In this document: in pieces, positions 8,008-20,049 of the stretch
How positions within the stretch are numbered: the stretch's first letter is position 1
Layout of the letters: each line of letters starts with the position of its first letter
Origin: Luteimonas sp. MC1750
GTDB lineage: Bacteria; Pseudomonadota; Gammaproteobacteria; Xanthomonadales; Xanthomonadaceae
Length of the DNA: 64,000 nt
Direction: 5' to 3'
Assembly (NCBI RefSeq): GCF_016615955.1
Contig: NZ_CP067113.1
Span: 2,046,001 to 2,110,000, forward strand
Notes under the pieces: model-generated
The model's input: only the letters and a program-made list of their open reading frames with translations
What the model was told of the DNA's origin: nothing
Database searches by the model: none
Translations under genes and position numbers: made by a program

Positions 8008-9543
8008 ATGCCCCATCCCGTCCTCGCCGCCCTCGGCCTGTCCGCCACCGAATCCGGCGCCTACCTCGGCAACAACGAGTGGTCCAAGGCCCGCGACGCC
8101 GGCGTGCTGGAGCCGGTGAATCCGACCGATGGCGAGGTGCTGGCCCAGGTGCATGCAGCCTCCAGCGAGGACTACGAGCTGATCGTCGGGCGCGCGCAGG
8201 CCGCCTTCCGGACCTGGCGCACGACCCCGGCGCCGCTGCGCGGCGAAGCCATCCGGCTGTGCGCCAATGCGCTGCGCGCCAACAAGGACATGCTGGGTTC
8301 GCTGGTCGCGCTGGAGATGGGCAAGTCCAAGCCCGAGGGCGACGGCGAAGTGCAGGAGATGATCGACATCGGCGATTTCGCCGTCGGTCTCTCGCGCCAG
8401 CTCTACGGCCTGACCATGCACTCCGAGCGCCCGGGCCACCGGATGTACGAGCAGTGGCACCCGCTGGGCATCGTCGGGATCATCTCGGCGTTCAACTTCC
8501 CGGTGGCGGTCTGGGCCTGGAACGCGTTCATCGCGGCGGTCTGCGGCGACATCTCGATCTGGAAGCCCTCGGGCAAGACGCCGCTGTCGGCGATCGCGTC
8601 GATGCGCGTCTGCAACGAAGCGCTGCGCGACGGCGGCTTCCCGGATCTGTTCTTCCTGTTCAACGACACCGACAACGCGCTGGCCGAGCGCATGGTCGAC
8701 GACAGGCGCGTGGCGATGATCAGCTTCACCGGCTCGACGAAGGTCGGCCGCCAGGTCGGCGAGCGCGTCGCGCGCCGCATGGGCCGTTCGCTGCTGGAGC
8801 TGGGCGGCAACAACGCGATGATCGTCGACGAGACCGCGGACCTGAAACTGGCGATCCCGGCGATCGTGTTCGGCGCCGTGGGCACCGCCGGCCAGCGCTG
8901 CACGACCACGCGCCGCGTCTTCATCCACGAGTCGATCTTTGATGACGTGCTCGGCAAGCTCAAGGCCGGCTACGCCCAGGTCGGGACGAAGATCGGCGAC
9001 CCGACCGACGCCGCCAACCTGATGGGCCCGCTCAACAGCCAGTCGGCGGTCGACGCCTATCTCGCGGCGATCGAAAAGGCCAAGGCCGCGGGCGGCACCG
9101 TCGAGAGCGGCGGCCAGGCGCTGACCGATCGCAAGGGCTACTTCGTGCTGCCGACGATCATCACCGGCCTGGCCAACGATGCCGAGGTGGTGCAGACCGA
9201 AACCTTCGCGCCGATCCTGTACGTGATGAAGTACGCGGAGCTCGAGGACGCGATCGCGATGCAGAACGACGTGCCGCAGGGCCTGTCGTCGGCGATCTTC
9301 ACCACCAACCTCAAGCGCGCCGAGGCCTTCCTGTCGGCGGCGGGTTCGGACTGCGGCATCGCCAACGTCAACATCGGCACTTCGGGCGCCGAGATCGGCG
9401 GCGCCTTCGGTGGCGAAAAGGAAACCGGCGGCGGCCGCGAGTCGGGTTCGGACGCGTGGCGCGGCTACATGCGCCGCCAGACCAACACCATCAACTACTC
9501 CGACGCGCTGCCGCTGGCCCAGGGCATCAAGTTCGACCTCTGA
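8008..9543 (+). CDS. ALDH7-type aldehyde dehydrogenase (probable alpha-aminoadipic semialdehyde / piperideine-6-carboxylate dehydrogenase)
   Basis: This NAD(P)-dependent dehydrogenase probably oxidises L-2-aminoadipate 6-semialdehyde in lysine catabolism; some relatives act on other semialdehydes. It has 511 residues. Glu264 lies in LELGGNN and the nucleophile Cys298 in [20 protein letters not shown] and the C-terminal run [17 protein letters not shown] with [11 protein letters not shown] are hallmarks of ALDH7A1/AmaB enzymes. A Shine-Dalgarno CAGGAG precedes the ATG. The gene begins 22 bases after tRNA-Arg and ends 10 bases before pyrD, whose ribosome site overlaps its stop. No other lysine-degradation genes are near, so the substrate is inferred from family only. 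Confidence 0.9.
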   Translation: MPHPVLAALGLSATESGAYLGNNEWSKARDAGVLEPVNPTDGEVLAQVHAASSEDYELIVGRAQAAFRTWRTTPAPLRGEAIRLCANALRANKDMLGSLVALEMGKSKPEGDGEVQEMIDIGDFAVGLSRQLYGLTMHSERPGHRMYEQWHPLGIVGIISAFNFPVAVWAWNAFIAAVCGDISIWKPSGKTPLSAIASMRVCNEALRDGGFPDLFFLFNDTDNALAERMVDDRRVAMISFTGSTKVGRQVGERVARRMGRSLLELGGNNAMIVDETADLKLAIPAIVFGAVGTAGQRCTTTRRVFIHESIFDDVLGKLKAGYAQVGTKIGDPTDAANLMGPLNSQSAVDAYLAAIEKAKAAGGTVESGGQALTDRKGYFVLPTIITGLANDAEVVQTETFAPILYVMKYAELEDAIAMQNDVPQGLSSAIFTTNLKRAEAFLSAAGSDCGIANVNIGTSGAEIGGAFGGEKETGGGRESGSDAWRGYMRRQTNTINYSDALPLAQGIKFDL

Positions 9544-9553
9544 GGAACGCCCC

Positions 9554-10612
9554 ATGTACGGGTTGGCGCGCCCCTTCCTGTTCGCCCTCGATGCGGAGCG
9601 CGCGCATGGCTTGGGGCTGTCCTCGCTCGAGGCCCTGCACCGGACCGGCCTGCAGCGCCTCGTGGCGGCACCGCCGCGCCCGTTCCCGACCAAGGCCTTT
9701 GGCCTGACCTTCCCCAACCCCGTCGGCCTGGCCGCGGGGCTGGACAAGAATGGAGACCACATCGACGCCCTGCTCGCGCTGGGCTTCGGCTTCGTCGAGG
9801 TCGGCACGGTCACGCCACGCGCGCAGCCGGGCAACCAGAAGCCGCGCATGTTCCGCCTGCCGGGGCACCGTGCGGTGATCAACCGCCTGGGCTTCAACAA
9901 CGGCGGCGTGGATGCCCTGGTGCGCAACGTGTCGCATGCCAGGCGTCGTGGCGACGGCGTGCTCGGCATCAACATCGGCAAGAACAAGGACACGCCCAAC
10001 GCGTCCGCGCACACCGACTACCTGCACTGCCTGGAGCGCGTCTACGCGCTGGCCGACTACGTCACCGTCAACATCTCCTCGCCCAACACCGCCGGCCTGC
10101 GCGAACTGCAGGAAGAGCAGGCGCTGCGCCGGCTGGTCGGCGAGCTGCGCGAAGGCCAGGAGCGCCTGGCCGCGCGCCACCGCCGTCGCGTGCCGGTGCT
10201 GGTCAAGGTCGCGCCCGACCTCAGCGACGAGGACATCGACGCCGCGGCACGGGTGCTCGGCGACCTCGGCGTGGACGGGGTGATCGCCACCAACACCACG
10301 GTGTCGCGCATCGCCGTGCAGGGCCACCGGCATGCGCACGAAACCGGTGGGCTGTCGGGCGAGCCGCTGATGAACAAGTCGACCGCGGTGCTGCGGATGC
10401 TGCGCACGCGGCTGCCGGAGACGATCCCGCTGGTCGGCGTGGGCGGCATCCTGTCGGGTGCCGACGCCGCCAAGAAGACGGCGGCCGGCGCCTCGCTCGT
10501 CCAGCTCTACACCGGCCTGGTGTACCGCGGCCCGGCCCTGATCGGCGAATGCGTCGAGGCGATCCGTCGCCGCAAGGAAGCCCCCAGCCGCGGCAACCTG
10601 CCCAACCTGTGA
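9554..10612 (+). CDS. pyrD: Dihydroorotate dehydrogenase (quinone), class 2
   Basis: This membrane-associated FMN enzyme oxidises dihydroorotate to orotate in pyrimidine synthesis, using quinone. The N-terminal amphipathic extension of class 2 enzymes is present (first 40 residues). Conserved stretches include [46 protein letters not shown] with the class 2 catalytic Ser, IATNTT, and [11 protein letters not shown]. Length is 352 residues. TGAGGA supplies both the upstream gene's stop and the Shine-Dalgarno. The stop TGA overlaps the GTG start of murB. Confidence 0.96.
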   Translation: MYGLARPFLFALDAERAHGLGLSSLEALHRTGLQRLVAAPPRPFPTKAFGLTFPNPVGLAAGLDKNGDHIDALLALGFGFVEVGTVTPRAQPGNQKPRMFRLPGHRAVINRLGFNNGGVDALVRNVSHARRRGDGVLGINIGKNKDTPNASAHTDYLHCLERVYALADYVTVNISSPNTAGLRELQEEQALRRLVGELREGQERLAARHRRRVPVLVKVAPDLSDEDIDAAARVLGDLGVDGVIATNTTVSRIAVQGHRHAHETGGLSGEPLMNKSTAVLRMLRTRLPETIPLVGVGGILSGADAAKKTAAGASLVQLYTGLVYRGPALIGECVEAIRRRKEAPSRGNLPNL

Positions 10613-11667
10613 ACACCGCCGCCCTCGACGCCGTGCCCGCGCTGCGCTGGACGCGCGACGCCGACCTCGGCGGCCGCACCAGCTTCCGGGTTCCGGCGCG
10701 CGCCGCGTGGCTGGTCGAAGTCGCCGACGCCTCCGCCCTGCCCGCCGCCCTGGCCGACCCGCGGATGGACCGCGGCCCGCTGCTGCCGATCGGTGGCGGC
10801 AGCAACCTGCTGTTCGCAGGCCCGCTCGACGGTGTCGCGCTGGCGCTGACCGGTGCCGCCGCGCGCATCCTCGAAGACGACGGCGAGCGCGTGCTGGTGC
10901 GGGCCGAAGCGGGTCATGCCTGGCACGACTTCGTGCTGCGGACGCTGTCGTTGGGCCTGTCGGGCCTGGAGAACCTGGCGCTCATCCCGGGCACGGTGGG
11001 CGCGGCGCCGATCCAGAACATCGGCGCGTACGGGGTGGAGCTCGATCGTCGGATCCACGCGGTCGAGGCCTGGGACCGCGAAGCGGGCGCCCTGGTGCGG
11101 CTGGCCGCGGGCGACTGCGGCTTCGCCTACCGTGACAGCCGCTTCAAGCGGGAACCGTCGCGCTGGGTGGTGACCGCGGTCGAGTTCGCGCTGGCGCGCA
11201 CGCCGCGGCTGGAGCTGGGCTACGCCGGCATCGGCCGCGAGCTCGCCGACATGGGCATCGACATCCCGACGCCGGCCCAGGTCGCCGACGCCGTCTGCCG
11301 GATCCGCCGGCGGAAGCTGCCCGACCCGGCCGTGCTCGGCAATGCGGGCAGCTTCTTCAAGAATCCGATCGTGGCGCAGGCGCAGGCCGATGCCCTGGCG
11401 TCCACGTACCCCGACCTCCCGTGCTTCGCGGCGGGACCGGGCCTGGCCAAGCTCTCGGCGGCCTGGCTGATCGACGCAGCCGGCTGGAAGGGCCATCGCG
11501 ATGGCGATGCCGGCGTGGCGCCGGGGCATGCCCTGGTGCTGGTGAACCACGGCCGGGCGACCGGCGAGGACCTGCTGGCGCTGGCGCGGCGGATCGCGGA
11601 TTCGGTGCAGGCGCGCTTCGGCGTGGCCCTGGAGCCGGAGCCGCGGATCGTCGGTGCCACCTGGTGA
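10609..11667 (+). CDS. murB: UDP-N-acetylenolpyruvoylglucosamine reductase
   Basis: This FAD enzyme reduces the enolpyruvyl group to form UDP-N-acetylmuramic acid. Family motifs: TSFRV near the N terminus, [11 protein letters not shown] for [31 protein letters not shown], and [10 protein letters not shown] with the catalytic Ser. It has 352 residues, matching the longer type I form of E. coli (342). The start is GTG 10609, overlapping pyrD by 4 bases. The gene itself ends in a GTGA overlap with the transporter gene, so translation is probably coupled along the run. Confidence 0.95.
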   Translation: MNTAALDAVPALRWTRDADLGGRTSFRVPARAAWLVEVADASALPAALADPRMDRGPLLPIGGGSNLLFAGPLDGVALALTGAAARILEDDGERVLVRAEAGHAWHDFVLRTLSLGLSGLENLALIPGTVGAAPIQNIGAYGVELDRRIHAVEAWDREAGALVRLAAGDCGFAYRDSRFKREPSRWVVTAVEFALARTPRLELGYAGIGRELADMGIDIPTPAQVADAVCRIRRRKLPDPAVLGNAGSFFKNPIVAQAQADALASTYPDLPCFAAGPGLAKLSAAWLIDAAGWKGHRDGDAGVAPGHALVLVNHGRATGEDLLALARRIADSVQARFGVALEPEPRIVGATW

Positions 11668-12578
11668 GCGGGGCCGCCTCGACCCCGCAGGCGCGCGCCG
11701 CCCTGCTGATGCTCGGCAGCACCAGCTTCTTCGCCGCGATGGCGGTCACCATCCGCCTGGCCTCCGAGGCCCTGTCGACCTACGAGGTGGCGTTCTTCCG
11801 CAACCTGTTCGGCCTGCTGTTCCTGCTGCCGTTCCTGTTCCGCGGGCGCTGGCAGCTGCCGCGCACCACCCAGCTGCCGCGCTACCTCGTGCGCTGCGCG
11901 GTCGGCGTGGGCTCGATGCTGTGCGGCTTCTGGGCGCTCGGCCACCTGCCGATGGCGCAGGCGGTGGCGCTGTCGTATGCCACGCCGCTGTTCGCCACCG
12001 TGGCCGCGGTGTTCATCCTCGGCGAGACCGTGCGCCTGCGCCGCTGGTCGGCGGTGGTGATCGGCCTGGTCGGCGTGCTGGTGATCGTGCGCCCGGGCAG
12101 CGCGGAATTCAGCCTCGGCAGCCTGGTGGCGCTGTCGGGCGCCCTGCTCTCGGCGCTGGTGGCGATCCAGATCAAGCAGCTCTCGCGCGTGGATGCGGCC
12201 GACACGATCGTCTTCTACACCTATGTCTTCTGGGTCCCGATGTCGCTGGTGCCGGCGCTGTTCGCCTGGCAGTGGCCGCAGGGCATCCAGTGGCTGTGGC
12301 TGCTCCTGCTCGGCGCCTTCGGCACCGGCGGACAGCTGCTGTGGACCCGCGCCCTGAAGATCGGCGAGGTCTCGGCCCTGCAGCCGATCAGCTTCATCCA
12401 GCTGCCCCTGGTGGCGCTGGCGGCGTGGCTGCTGTTCGGCGAAGCGCCCACGCGCTGGACCCTGCTCGGTGCCGCCATCATCCTGGTCGCCAACGCCTAC
12501 ATCGCGCACCGCGAGGTGCAGCTGGCGCGCCGCGAGGCGACCACCGCCCCGGCCGAGGGCGCCAAGCCCGCGGAATGA
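11664..12578 (+). CDS. EamA/DMT-family transporter (RhaT-like)
   Basis: This is a ten-helix drug/metabolite transporter made of two EamA halves, 304 residues, located in the inner membrane. The first half carries SLLMLGSTSFFA-like helix 1 and RNLFGLLFLLPF; the second half has FGTGGQLLWTRALKIGE and WLLFGEAPT, standard EamA signatures. The start is GTG 11664, overlapping the murB stop by 4 bases. The substrate is unknown; relatives export amino acids or metabolites. It is the last gene of the pyrD-murB run and is followed at once by a strong terminator. Confidence 0.85.
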   Translation: MSGAASTPQARAALLMLGSTSFFAAMAVTIRLASEALSTYEVAFFRNLFGLLFLLPFLFRGRWQLPRTTQLPRYLVRCAVGVGSMLCGFWALGHLPMAQAVALSYATPLFATVAAVFILGETVRLRRWSAVVIGLVGVLVIVRPGSAEFSLGSLVALSGALLSALVAIQIKQLSRVDAADTIVFYTYVFWVPMSLVPALFAWQWPQGIQWLWLLLLGAFGTGGQLLWTRALKIGEVSALQPISFIQLPLVALAAWLLFGEAPTRWTLLGAAIILVANAYIAHREVQLARREATTAPAEGAKPAE

Positions 12579-12606
12579 CGAAGGGCCCGGTTTCCCGGGC
12601 CCTTCG
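12579..12606. terminator. Bidirectional hairpin terminator
   Basis: A perfect 12-bp stem CGAAGGGCCCGG / CCGGGCCCTTCG with a TTTC loop lies between the convergent EamA transporter and S8 protease genes. There is no long T-run on either strand, but placement and stem strength support termination in both directions. Confidence 0.7.
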
Positions 12607-12644
12607 CCTGTCACGCCCTGCCCGTCAGGGCACGGATCCGGGGA

Positions 12645-15600
12645 TCACGGCGTGACGGTGAGCGCCACGCGCGAGGCCTTCAGCGGCGACACCGGATCGT
12701 TGCTCGCGACGCAGGCATAGCCGGTGTAGCTGCCGGCGGCCAGGCCGTTGGCCAGCAGCTGGGCCACCAGCGGCCGGCTGTCGCCCGGCTGCAGCGAGCC
12801 CGCGGCCGGCGCGATCGCACCGAGCCAGCTGGCGCCGCACGGCACCTCGGCGTCCACCTGCAGGTCGAGGCCGTTGAACGCCGTGTTGGCGATCCAGGAG
12901 CCGGTTCCGTTTGCGGCGATGTTGATGCCGGCGAAACCACCCGCGCCGTCCGCGCTTCCGAACCACGCCCAGCGGTTGGCGAAGGAGCCCGTGGTGTTGA
13001 TCACCACCCAGTAGCGGCCGGGTGCCAGGTTGACGGCCTGGCCTGCAGCGGCCAGGTCGAGGCTGATGCGGCCGCCCTGCAGGGAGACGCCGGCCCCGGT
13101 CGGTGCGCTGGAGTAGGTCCAGACCGCTGCCGCGGGATTGGTCTGCGGATTGCCGGCCGGAACGCCGGCCGCATCGGGGTAGATGCTCCACTGCAGCGAC
13201 TGCGCCGCGGCCGCAAGCGCCGCGCCGCTGACCACGAAGCCCTCGGCCGAGAGCCCGGTGATGCGCGTGGCGGAATCGACCACGAAGTCATCGCCGGAGA
13301 ACTGGGCCAGCAGGCCGCCGGCCGAGGCCGGATCCGTGTAGCGGGTCGCGCGGAAGCCGCTGCCGACCGCACCGCGCCAGCGCTCGACGATCCGGCTGAT
13401 CGCATCGCCGGTGTTGTCGACCGACCAGGCGAGCACCGAACCACCGGTGTTGCCCAGCGGGATCGTCACCGAGCCCTGGCCGCCCGCCGCGACGGTGGCC
13501 GAGGTCACCGCAGGCAGGTTGACCACCGGCGGCTGGACCGCGACGCCGATCGGCAGGTTCAGCACCGGGTCCGGCTTGCCGCCGCGCAGGCTGGTGGCCT
13601 TGAGCCGCAGGTTGCCGAAGTTCCAGCTGCCGTTGTTGGACAGGCTGCTGCTGTCGATGGTCACCTGGAAGGTCGCGGTGCCGTTGGCCGGGATGCGCAC
13701 CACGATCGGCGTCACCTTGCCGCGCAGTCCGCTCAGGCTCGCCGACCAGGTCTGGACGCGGCCGTCGACGTTGCGGACGGTGCGGCTGAAGGTGCAGCTG
13801 GTCTCGCAGTTGCGGTTGGCCAGGCTCGGCAGGTTCAGCGCCGAGGGATCACCACCGGTCGCCGGGTTGGCCGCCAGGTAGTTCTCGGCCGACTCGTCGA
13901 GCACGAGGCCCGCACGCAGGGCCTGGTCGACGCGGATCCGGCCGGAGCCCCGCGCGAACGGACCCGCCCGGGTCACCTCGTCCTCGAGGAAGACCTCGCT
14001 GGTCGCGGTCATGGCAAGCGCCGACTTGACCTCGGACACGCTCCAGTCCGGACGCGCCTGGCGCACCAGCAGCGCGGCACCGGCCTGGTGCGGCGACGCC
14101 ATCGAGGTGCCGTTCATCAGGCCGACCGCGTTCTCGAAGCCGGTGATGGTGGTGCCGGCGACGGCGGCGAGGATCGCGTAGCCGGGCGCGGTGACGTCGG
14201 GCTTGATCAGGCTGAAGGTGCCTGCCGGCCCGCGCGAGCTGAACGACGCCAGCGCATCCGGCGTGTTCGGAACCGGGGCCGCGGGGAAGCCGATCGCCGC
14301 GGTGGCCGCCGGGTTGGCCTGGTGGAAGTTGCGCAGGGCGTTGCCGGTGGCCTGGTCGACGCCGAAGGCCGGGACGGTGGTGTCCGGTACGGACGGCAGG
14401 ACCGGTTCGGGCACGTTGTTGGCGATCACCACCGCCACCGCACCCGCGGCGCCCGCGGCGTTGACCTTGATCGTGAAGCTGCAGCTGCCGCGGCGCACGA
14501 CCGCGATCGCGCCGGCGAAGCTGCCGGCCGGATAGCCCGCGCAGCCGTCATCGATGGCGTCGATGTTCGGGCTGACGCGCAGCGGCGTGGTGGCCGGATA
14601 CGCCGCCGTGTGGCCGACGCCGTTCGAGCCCGTGGTCAGTTCGATGGCCGTCAGCGGCTCCGGCACGGTGCCCGGACCGGTGACCTGCATCAGGAAGGAA
14701 TAGCCCTCGCGGCCGTGCTGCGCCGCCGCCGTGGCCGACACCCAGGGCTCGAGGTGGCCGAGCGTATTGGCCGCCGGGCCGCTGTTGCCGGCCGAGCTGG
14801 CGACGAACACGCCGGACGCGACGACGTCGAGGAAGGCCAGCGAGACCGCCTCGCTCCACGGCTGCGCGCCGCCGCCGATCGAGTAGTTGATGACGTCGGC
14901 CACGCCGTCCTTGATCACCTGGTCCACGGCCGCCACGGCCGACACGTTGGGGCACAGGCCCTGGCCGGTGGCGATGTTGGTGTAGCAGATGTCGAGCGCG
15001 ATCAGGCTTGCGCGCGGGGCCACGCCGGAGATGTCGGCCTGCGCGCCGCTGATGCCCACGGTGCGGCGGTTGCCGGCGACCGTGGAGGCGACGTGCGTAC
15101 CGTGCGAGCTGGTGTCGCCGAAGCCGGGCTCCTCGCGGAAGCCGGGGTTGCTGCAGGTGTCGCCCGGCGCTTCGCAGACGAAGTCGTAGCCGCCGATCAG
15201 CTTGTCGTTGCAGCGGCCCTCGTCGACGCCCCCGGGGGCACAGGTGCCGAGGTAGTTGCCGGCGCCGAGCGGATTGACGTGGGCGTAGCCGTCGGTGGGA
15301 TCCAGCGCGGCGAACGAGGGGCTGCCGAAGTTGATGCCGGAATCGAGGATCGCGGCCACCATGCCTTCGCCCTGGAGCGCGCTGCCCGCGGCGGCACCCG
15401 ACCAGACCGCGGCCGCGCCGATGTGGCGCGGGCCGGTGTCGGTGTCGAGCGTGTACTCGCGGTAGCCCTCGACCAGGCGCACGTCGCGCATGCGCGCGAT
15501 CCTGGCGGCTTCGGACGGCGTCAGCGCGACCACGATGCCGTTGACCGCGTGCTGCATGCGGTGCGAGACATCGAGGCCGCGGCCCAGGCTGCGGGTGATG

Positions 15601-15932
15601 TCGGACTCGCGCGCGGCCTGGCGGCTGCGCAGGTAGTCGACGTAGGCGCCCGCCTGGCGGCTGCCCACGTCGAGGCGCCCGCCGGCGCGGCGCGCCGGTG
15701 CATCGATCCCGCGCACGCCGCCGCGGTACGAGGCCAGGGCCGGCTCGGCGAACAGGACGATATGCGGCTCGAGCGCCTCCTTCGGCGCGCGCGGCATGGC
15801 GATCGCGGCCGGCACCGGCGCGGGCTGCGCCAGTGTCGGTGCCGCCATCCTCGACTTCACTCCCACGGCGGCGGCGCCCGCGGCCGTCACCACGACGGCG
15901 GTGGCCACCGCCATCGCCAAGCTGGATTTCAT
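12645..15932 (-). CDS. Secreted S8 (subtilisin-like) serine protease with PA insert and C-terminal beta domains
   Basis: This predicted extracellular protease has 1095 residues. A signal sequence spans about residues 1-24, followed by an Ala/Pro linker and an inhibitor-like pro-region (about 50-160). The catalytic triad is Asp197 (AILDSG), His277 (SSHGTHVAS) and Ser610 (NGTSMASPH), with the oxyanion Asn383 in AGNSG. A protease-associated (PA) domain is inserted at about 440-545. After residue 690 come two beta-rich regions: one Fn3-like, and a final module with GRYWVVINTTG, which may be for binding or secretion. Cysteine pairs suggest an oxidising location. ATG 15932 has a GGGGGAGAG Shine-Dalgarno and sits right before the signal peptide. 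Export by type II secretion is inferred. Confidence 0.92.
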   Translation of the reverse strand: MKSSLAMAVATAVVVTAAGAAAVGVKSRMAAPTLAQPAPVPAAIAMPRAPKEALEPHIVLFAEPALASYRGGVRGIDAPARRAGGRLDVGSRQAGAYVDYLRSRQAARESDITRSLGRGLDVSHRMQHAVNGIVVALTPSEAARIARMRDVRLVEGYREYTLDTDTGPRHIGAAAVWSGAAAGSALQGEGMVAAILDSGINFGSPSFAALDPTDGYAHVNPLGAGNYLGTCAPGGVDEGRCNDKLIGGYDFVCEAPGDTCSNPGFREEPGFGDTSSHGTHVASTVAGNRRTVGISGAQADISGVAPRASLIALDICYTNIATGQGLCPNVSAVAAVDQVIKDGVADVINYSIGGGAQPWSEAVSLAFLDVVASGVFVASSAGNSGPAANTLGHLEPWVSATAAAQHGREGYSFLMQVTGPGTVPEPLTAIELTTGSNGVGHTAAYPATTPLRVSPNIDAIDDGCAGYPAGSFAGAIAVVRRGSCSFTIKVNAAGAAGAVAVVIANNVPEPVLPSVPDTTVPAFGVDQATGNALRNFHQANPAATAAIGFPAAPVPNTPDALASFSSRGPAGTFSLIKPDVTAPGYAILAAVAGTTITGFENAVGLMNGTSMASPHQAGAALLVRQARPDWSVSEVKSALAMTATSEVFLEDEVTRAGPFARGSGRIRVDQALRAGLVLDESAENYLAANPATGGDPSALNLPSLANRNCETSCTFSRTVRNVDGRVQTWSASLSGLRGKVTPIVVRIPANGTATFQVTIDSSSLSNNGSWNFGNLRLKATSLRGGKPDPVLNLPIGVAVQPPVVNLPAVTSATVAAGGQGSVTIPLGNTGGSVLAWSVDNTGDAISRIVERWRGAVGSGFRATRYTDPASAGGLLAQFSGDDFVVDSATRITGLSAEGFVVSGAALAAAAQSLQWSIYPDAAGVPAGNPQTNPAAAVWTYSSAPTGAGVSLQGGRISLDLAAAGQAVNLAPGRYWVVINTTGSFANRWAWFGSADGAGGFAGINIAANGTGSWIANTAFNGLDLQVDAEVPCGASWLGAIAPAAGSLQPGDSRPLVAQLLANGLAAGSYTGYACVASNDPVSPLKASRVALTVTP

Positions 15933-16120
15933 GATCACGAAACTCTCCCCCGGTATGGATGACCTGCGCCCGGCCCCCGGGCAACCCATCCTGCGACGGT
16001 GTTGCCAGCCCCTGCATCGGACGCGCAGGGCGGTTCGCCGCTGCGCTCCGGAGCATCCCCCGAAAGGACGCGCACGACAAGTCCCGGGCCTGGCCATTCC
16101 CGGCCGCGACCGGATGCCGC

Positions 16121-16799
16121 TCAGGCGGCGCGGGCCCCACGTGAAAAGGCGATCCACCAGGCCACCGTCCACGCGAGGCCGAGCGCCCAGCCGGCGAGGA
16201 TGTCCGAGGGGTAGTGCACGCCCAGGTGGATGCGCGACCAGCCGACCGCGGCCACGAACAGGCCCAGGCCCACGATGGCGGGCCTGCGCCAGCGCGTGCG
16301 CCACAGCAGCAGGGCCAGCACGCAGGCCAGGGTCATCGAGCCCATGGCGTGGCCGCTGGGAAAGCTGAAGTTCTGTTCCGGCGCGATCGACTCCCACAGC
16401 TCCGGCCGGACCCGGCCGAAGGCCAGCTTGGCCCCGACGTTCAGCAGTCCCGAGCCGCCCAGCGCGATCGCCGCGAACAGCGCCGCGCGCCAGCGCCGCA
16501 ACAGCAGCAAGGCGGCCACCAGGGCGAGGTCGAAGGGCACGACGCCCCATTCGTAGCCCAGGCGCGAGACCAGGGCCCAGGCCGCATCCAGCCGCCCGCC
16601 GCCGCTGCCCTGCGCGATGCCCAGCAGCGGCAGGTCGAAGGCCAGCGGGCCGGCGCCGACCGACGCCGCCAGCAGCGCGAACACCGCCAGCGGAAGCAGC
16701 ACTCCGCCCGCGAGCCACCACGCGCCGCCGGCCACCGTCGGCGGCGCATCGGGCACGACGACGCGCCCGTCGCCCGGGCCGCGCGGCGCCGAAGGATCC

Positions 16800-16810
<11 letters not shown>
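16121..16810 (-). CDS. PAP2-family membrane phosphatase
   Basis: This multi-pass lipid phosphatase has 229 residues. The three acid-phosphatase motifs are complete: [19 protein letters not shown] (catalytic His) and [12 protein letters not shown]. Six hydrophobic segments are visible. Members dephosphorylate undecaprenyl diphosphate, phosphatidylglycerol phosphate or lipid A; which one cannot be told here. The GTG at 16810 overlaps the ispG stop by 11 bases, so it is co-transcribed with ispG. Because IspG makes isoprenoid precursors, a role in undecaprenyl-diphosphate recycling is an attractive inference. Confidence 0.87.
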
Positions 16811-18092
<1,282 letters not shown>

Positions 18093-18178
18093 CGTTCCAT
18101 TTTAGTCCCCGCCGGGGTGCTTGTTACCGCGCCGCCTTCCCCCCAGTTCATCAGGGACTGCAGGACAAGGTTTCCCCC

Positions 18179-18484
18179 ATGCCCGTATCCACCGCCTCCG
18201 CGACCATCGCCACCACCGACGCCAGCCGCCTGATCAAGCGTCTGTGCACCCACTGGGCGCACAAGCTCGAGGTCGAGTTCGACGCCACGCAGGCGCGGAT
18301 CGCCTTCGACGCGCACACCGTCGCCCGCCTCTCCGCCGGCGCCAGCGCCCTCGAGGCCCGGATCGAAGCCCCGGACGAGGCTCGCCTGCGCCGGTACCAG
18401 GACGTGGTCGCCAACCACCTGCACCGCATGGCACGCGGCGAAACCCTAGAGATCGGCTGGCAGCCGGGCACGCGCGCCGACTGA
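18179..18484 (+). CDS. DUF2218 domain protein
   Basis: A small protein of 101 residues resembling the DUF2218 family. Typical elements are [19 protein letters not shown] near residue 14 and [16 protein letters not shown] toward the C terminus, ending in WQP. Homologues often lie near iron- or redox-related genes, but no function is established. ATG 18179 is chosen because upstream in-frame codons are not conserved-looking. It is followed after 89 bases by xseA. Confidence 0.75.
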   Translation: MPVSTASATIATTDASRLIKRLCTHWAHKLEVEFDATQARIAFDAHTVARLSAGASALEARIEAPDEARLRRYQDVVANHLHRMARGETLEIGWQPGTRAD

Positions 18485-18573
18485 GTGGTGCCGGCCGCGG
18501 CCAGGCGGCCGCCCCGCCCGCGGACCCGCGTGCCGGCCACGCCGCCAGCCGGGGCTGCCGGTATCCTGCCGCC

Positions 18574-19926
18574 ATGCTCCCCTCCTCCGGCGAAAACGTC
18601 CTCAACCCCAGCCAGCTCAACGCGCTGGCCCGCAGCCTGCTGGAGGACGCCTTCTCCGTGGTCGCGGTCGAAGGCGAAATCGGCAACCTGTCGCGCCCGG
18701 CGTCCGGCCACCTCTATTTCACCCTCAAGGACGCCCGCGCCCAGGTGCGCTGCGCGCTGTTCCGGCCCAAGAGCCAGTGGCTGCGCTTCCAGCCGCGGGA
18801 CGGCCTGCGCGTGCTCGCCCGCGGCCGCCTGACGCTGTACGAGGCGCGGGGCGACTACCAGCTGATCCTCGACTCCATGGAGGAGGCCGGTGAAGGCGCG
18901 CTGCGCCGGGCGTTCGACGAACTCAAGGCGAAGCTGCAGACCGAGGGCCTGTTCGACGAGGCACGCAAGCGCCGGCTCCCGGCCTATGCCCGACGCGTCG
19001 GCCTCATCACCTCGCCCTCCGGCGCCGCGGTGCGCGACGTGCTCAGCGTGCTCGCACGGCGCTTCCCGCTGCTCGAGGTCGACGTGCTGCCGGTGCCCGT
19101 GCAGGGCGACGCGGCCGCGGCGCAGATCCGCGGCATGCTCGACCGCGCCGCCGGCAGCGGCCGCTACGACGTGCTGGTGCTGGCGCGCGGCGGCGGGTCG
19201 CTGGAGGATCTCTGGGCCTTCAACGACGAAGCCCTGGCGCGCGCGATTGCCGCCTCGCCGGTGCCGGTGGTCTCGGCGATCGGGCATGAGACCGACTTCA
19301 CCCTCGCCGACTTCGCCGCCGACCTGCGCGCACCCACGCCGTCGGTCGCCGCGGAGCTGCTGGTGCCCAACGCGGTCGACGTCGCCACCCGCCTGCGCGG
19401 CCTGCAGCAGCGGATGGGCGTGCTGCAGCTGCAGCGCATGAGCGACCGGATGCAGCGCGCCGACCACGCCTCGCTGCGGCTGCAGGTGGTCGCACCGCAG
19501 GCGCGCCTGCGCGCGCTGGACGAGCGCCAGCAGCAGGCGCTACGCCGGCTGCACGCGGCTTGGCAGGCGCGCGACGCCGCCCTGCGCGCACGCCTGCGCC
19601 ACGCCGGGGCGGTGCTGCGCGCGACGCGTCCGGAGCGCCGGCTTGCCGCGCTGCGCGAACGCCTGGCACGGCTCGCACCGCGTCCGCAGGCCGCGGTCGC
19701 ACGCCGGCTGCAGGCCGATGCGTTGCGCCTGCGAGGCCTGGCCCGCTCGCTCGATGCGGTGAGTCCGCTGGCCACGGTGGCGCGCGGCTACGCGATCCTC
19801 CGCCACGACGATGGCCGCGTGGTCCGCGGCGTCGGCGACGCTGCGCCGGGCGATCCGCTGTCCGCGCGCGTCGGCGATGGCGAGCTGCGCGTGCGCGTGG
19901 AAGGCGTCGAACGCCGCGACGACTGA
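18574..19926 (+). CDS. xseA: Exodeoxyribonuclease VII large subunit
   Basis: This is the catalytic subunit of a single-strand exonuclease used in mismatch repair and recombination; it works with XseB, which is not in the window. It has 450 residues, close to E. coli's 456. The N-terminal OB fold contains [18 protein letters not shown]. The nuclease domain has [40 protein letters not shown] and [11 protein letters not shown] long Arg/Leu-rich coiled coil (about residues 270-385) precedes the closing VARGYAIL domain. Confidence 0.95.
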   Translation: MLPSSGENVLNPSQLNALARSLLEDAFSVVAVEGEIGNLSRPASGHLYFTLKDARAQVRCALFRPKSQWLRFQPRDGLRVLARGRLTLYEARGDYQLILDSMEEAGEGALRRAFDELKAKLQTEGLFDEARKRRLPAYARRVGLITSPSGAAVRDVLSVLARRFPLLEVDVLPVPVQGDAAAAQIRGMLDRAAGSGRYDVLVLARGGGSLEDLWAFNDEALARAIAASPVPVVSAIGHETDFTLADFAADLRAPTPSVAAELLVPNAVDVATRLRGLQQRMGVLQLQRMSDRMQRADHASLRLQVVAPQARLRALDERQQQALRRLHAAWQARDAALRARLRHAGAVLRATRPERRLAALRERLARLAPRPQAAVARRLQADALRLRGLARSLDAVSPLATVARGYAILRHDDGRVVRGVGDAAPGDPLSARVGDGELRVRVEGVERRDD

Positions 19927-20049
19927 TCGCGCCGCTTCGCCGGCGCGGCCGGCGCCCGGTCCCGGCATCGCACCTGCATGCTCGCCCGACGCTAACGCCG
20001 CGATCCCCATACTGCCGGTTCCTGCCGCCGCCCGAGGAACCCGCAGCCC

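Noticed and set aside
7285..10014. A 909-codon open frame on the minus strand
   Set aside because: It crosses tRNA-Arg, the palindromic repeats, the ALDH7 gene and part of pyrD. Its translation has no recognisable domain.
14088..15962. A 624-codon plus-strand frame opposite the S8 protease
   Set aside because: Antisense to a gene with an intact signal peptide and catalytic triad; composition is Arg/Ala/Gly-rich only.
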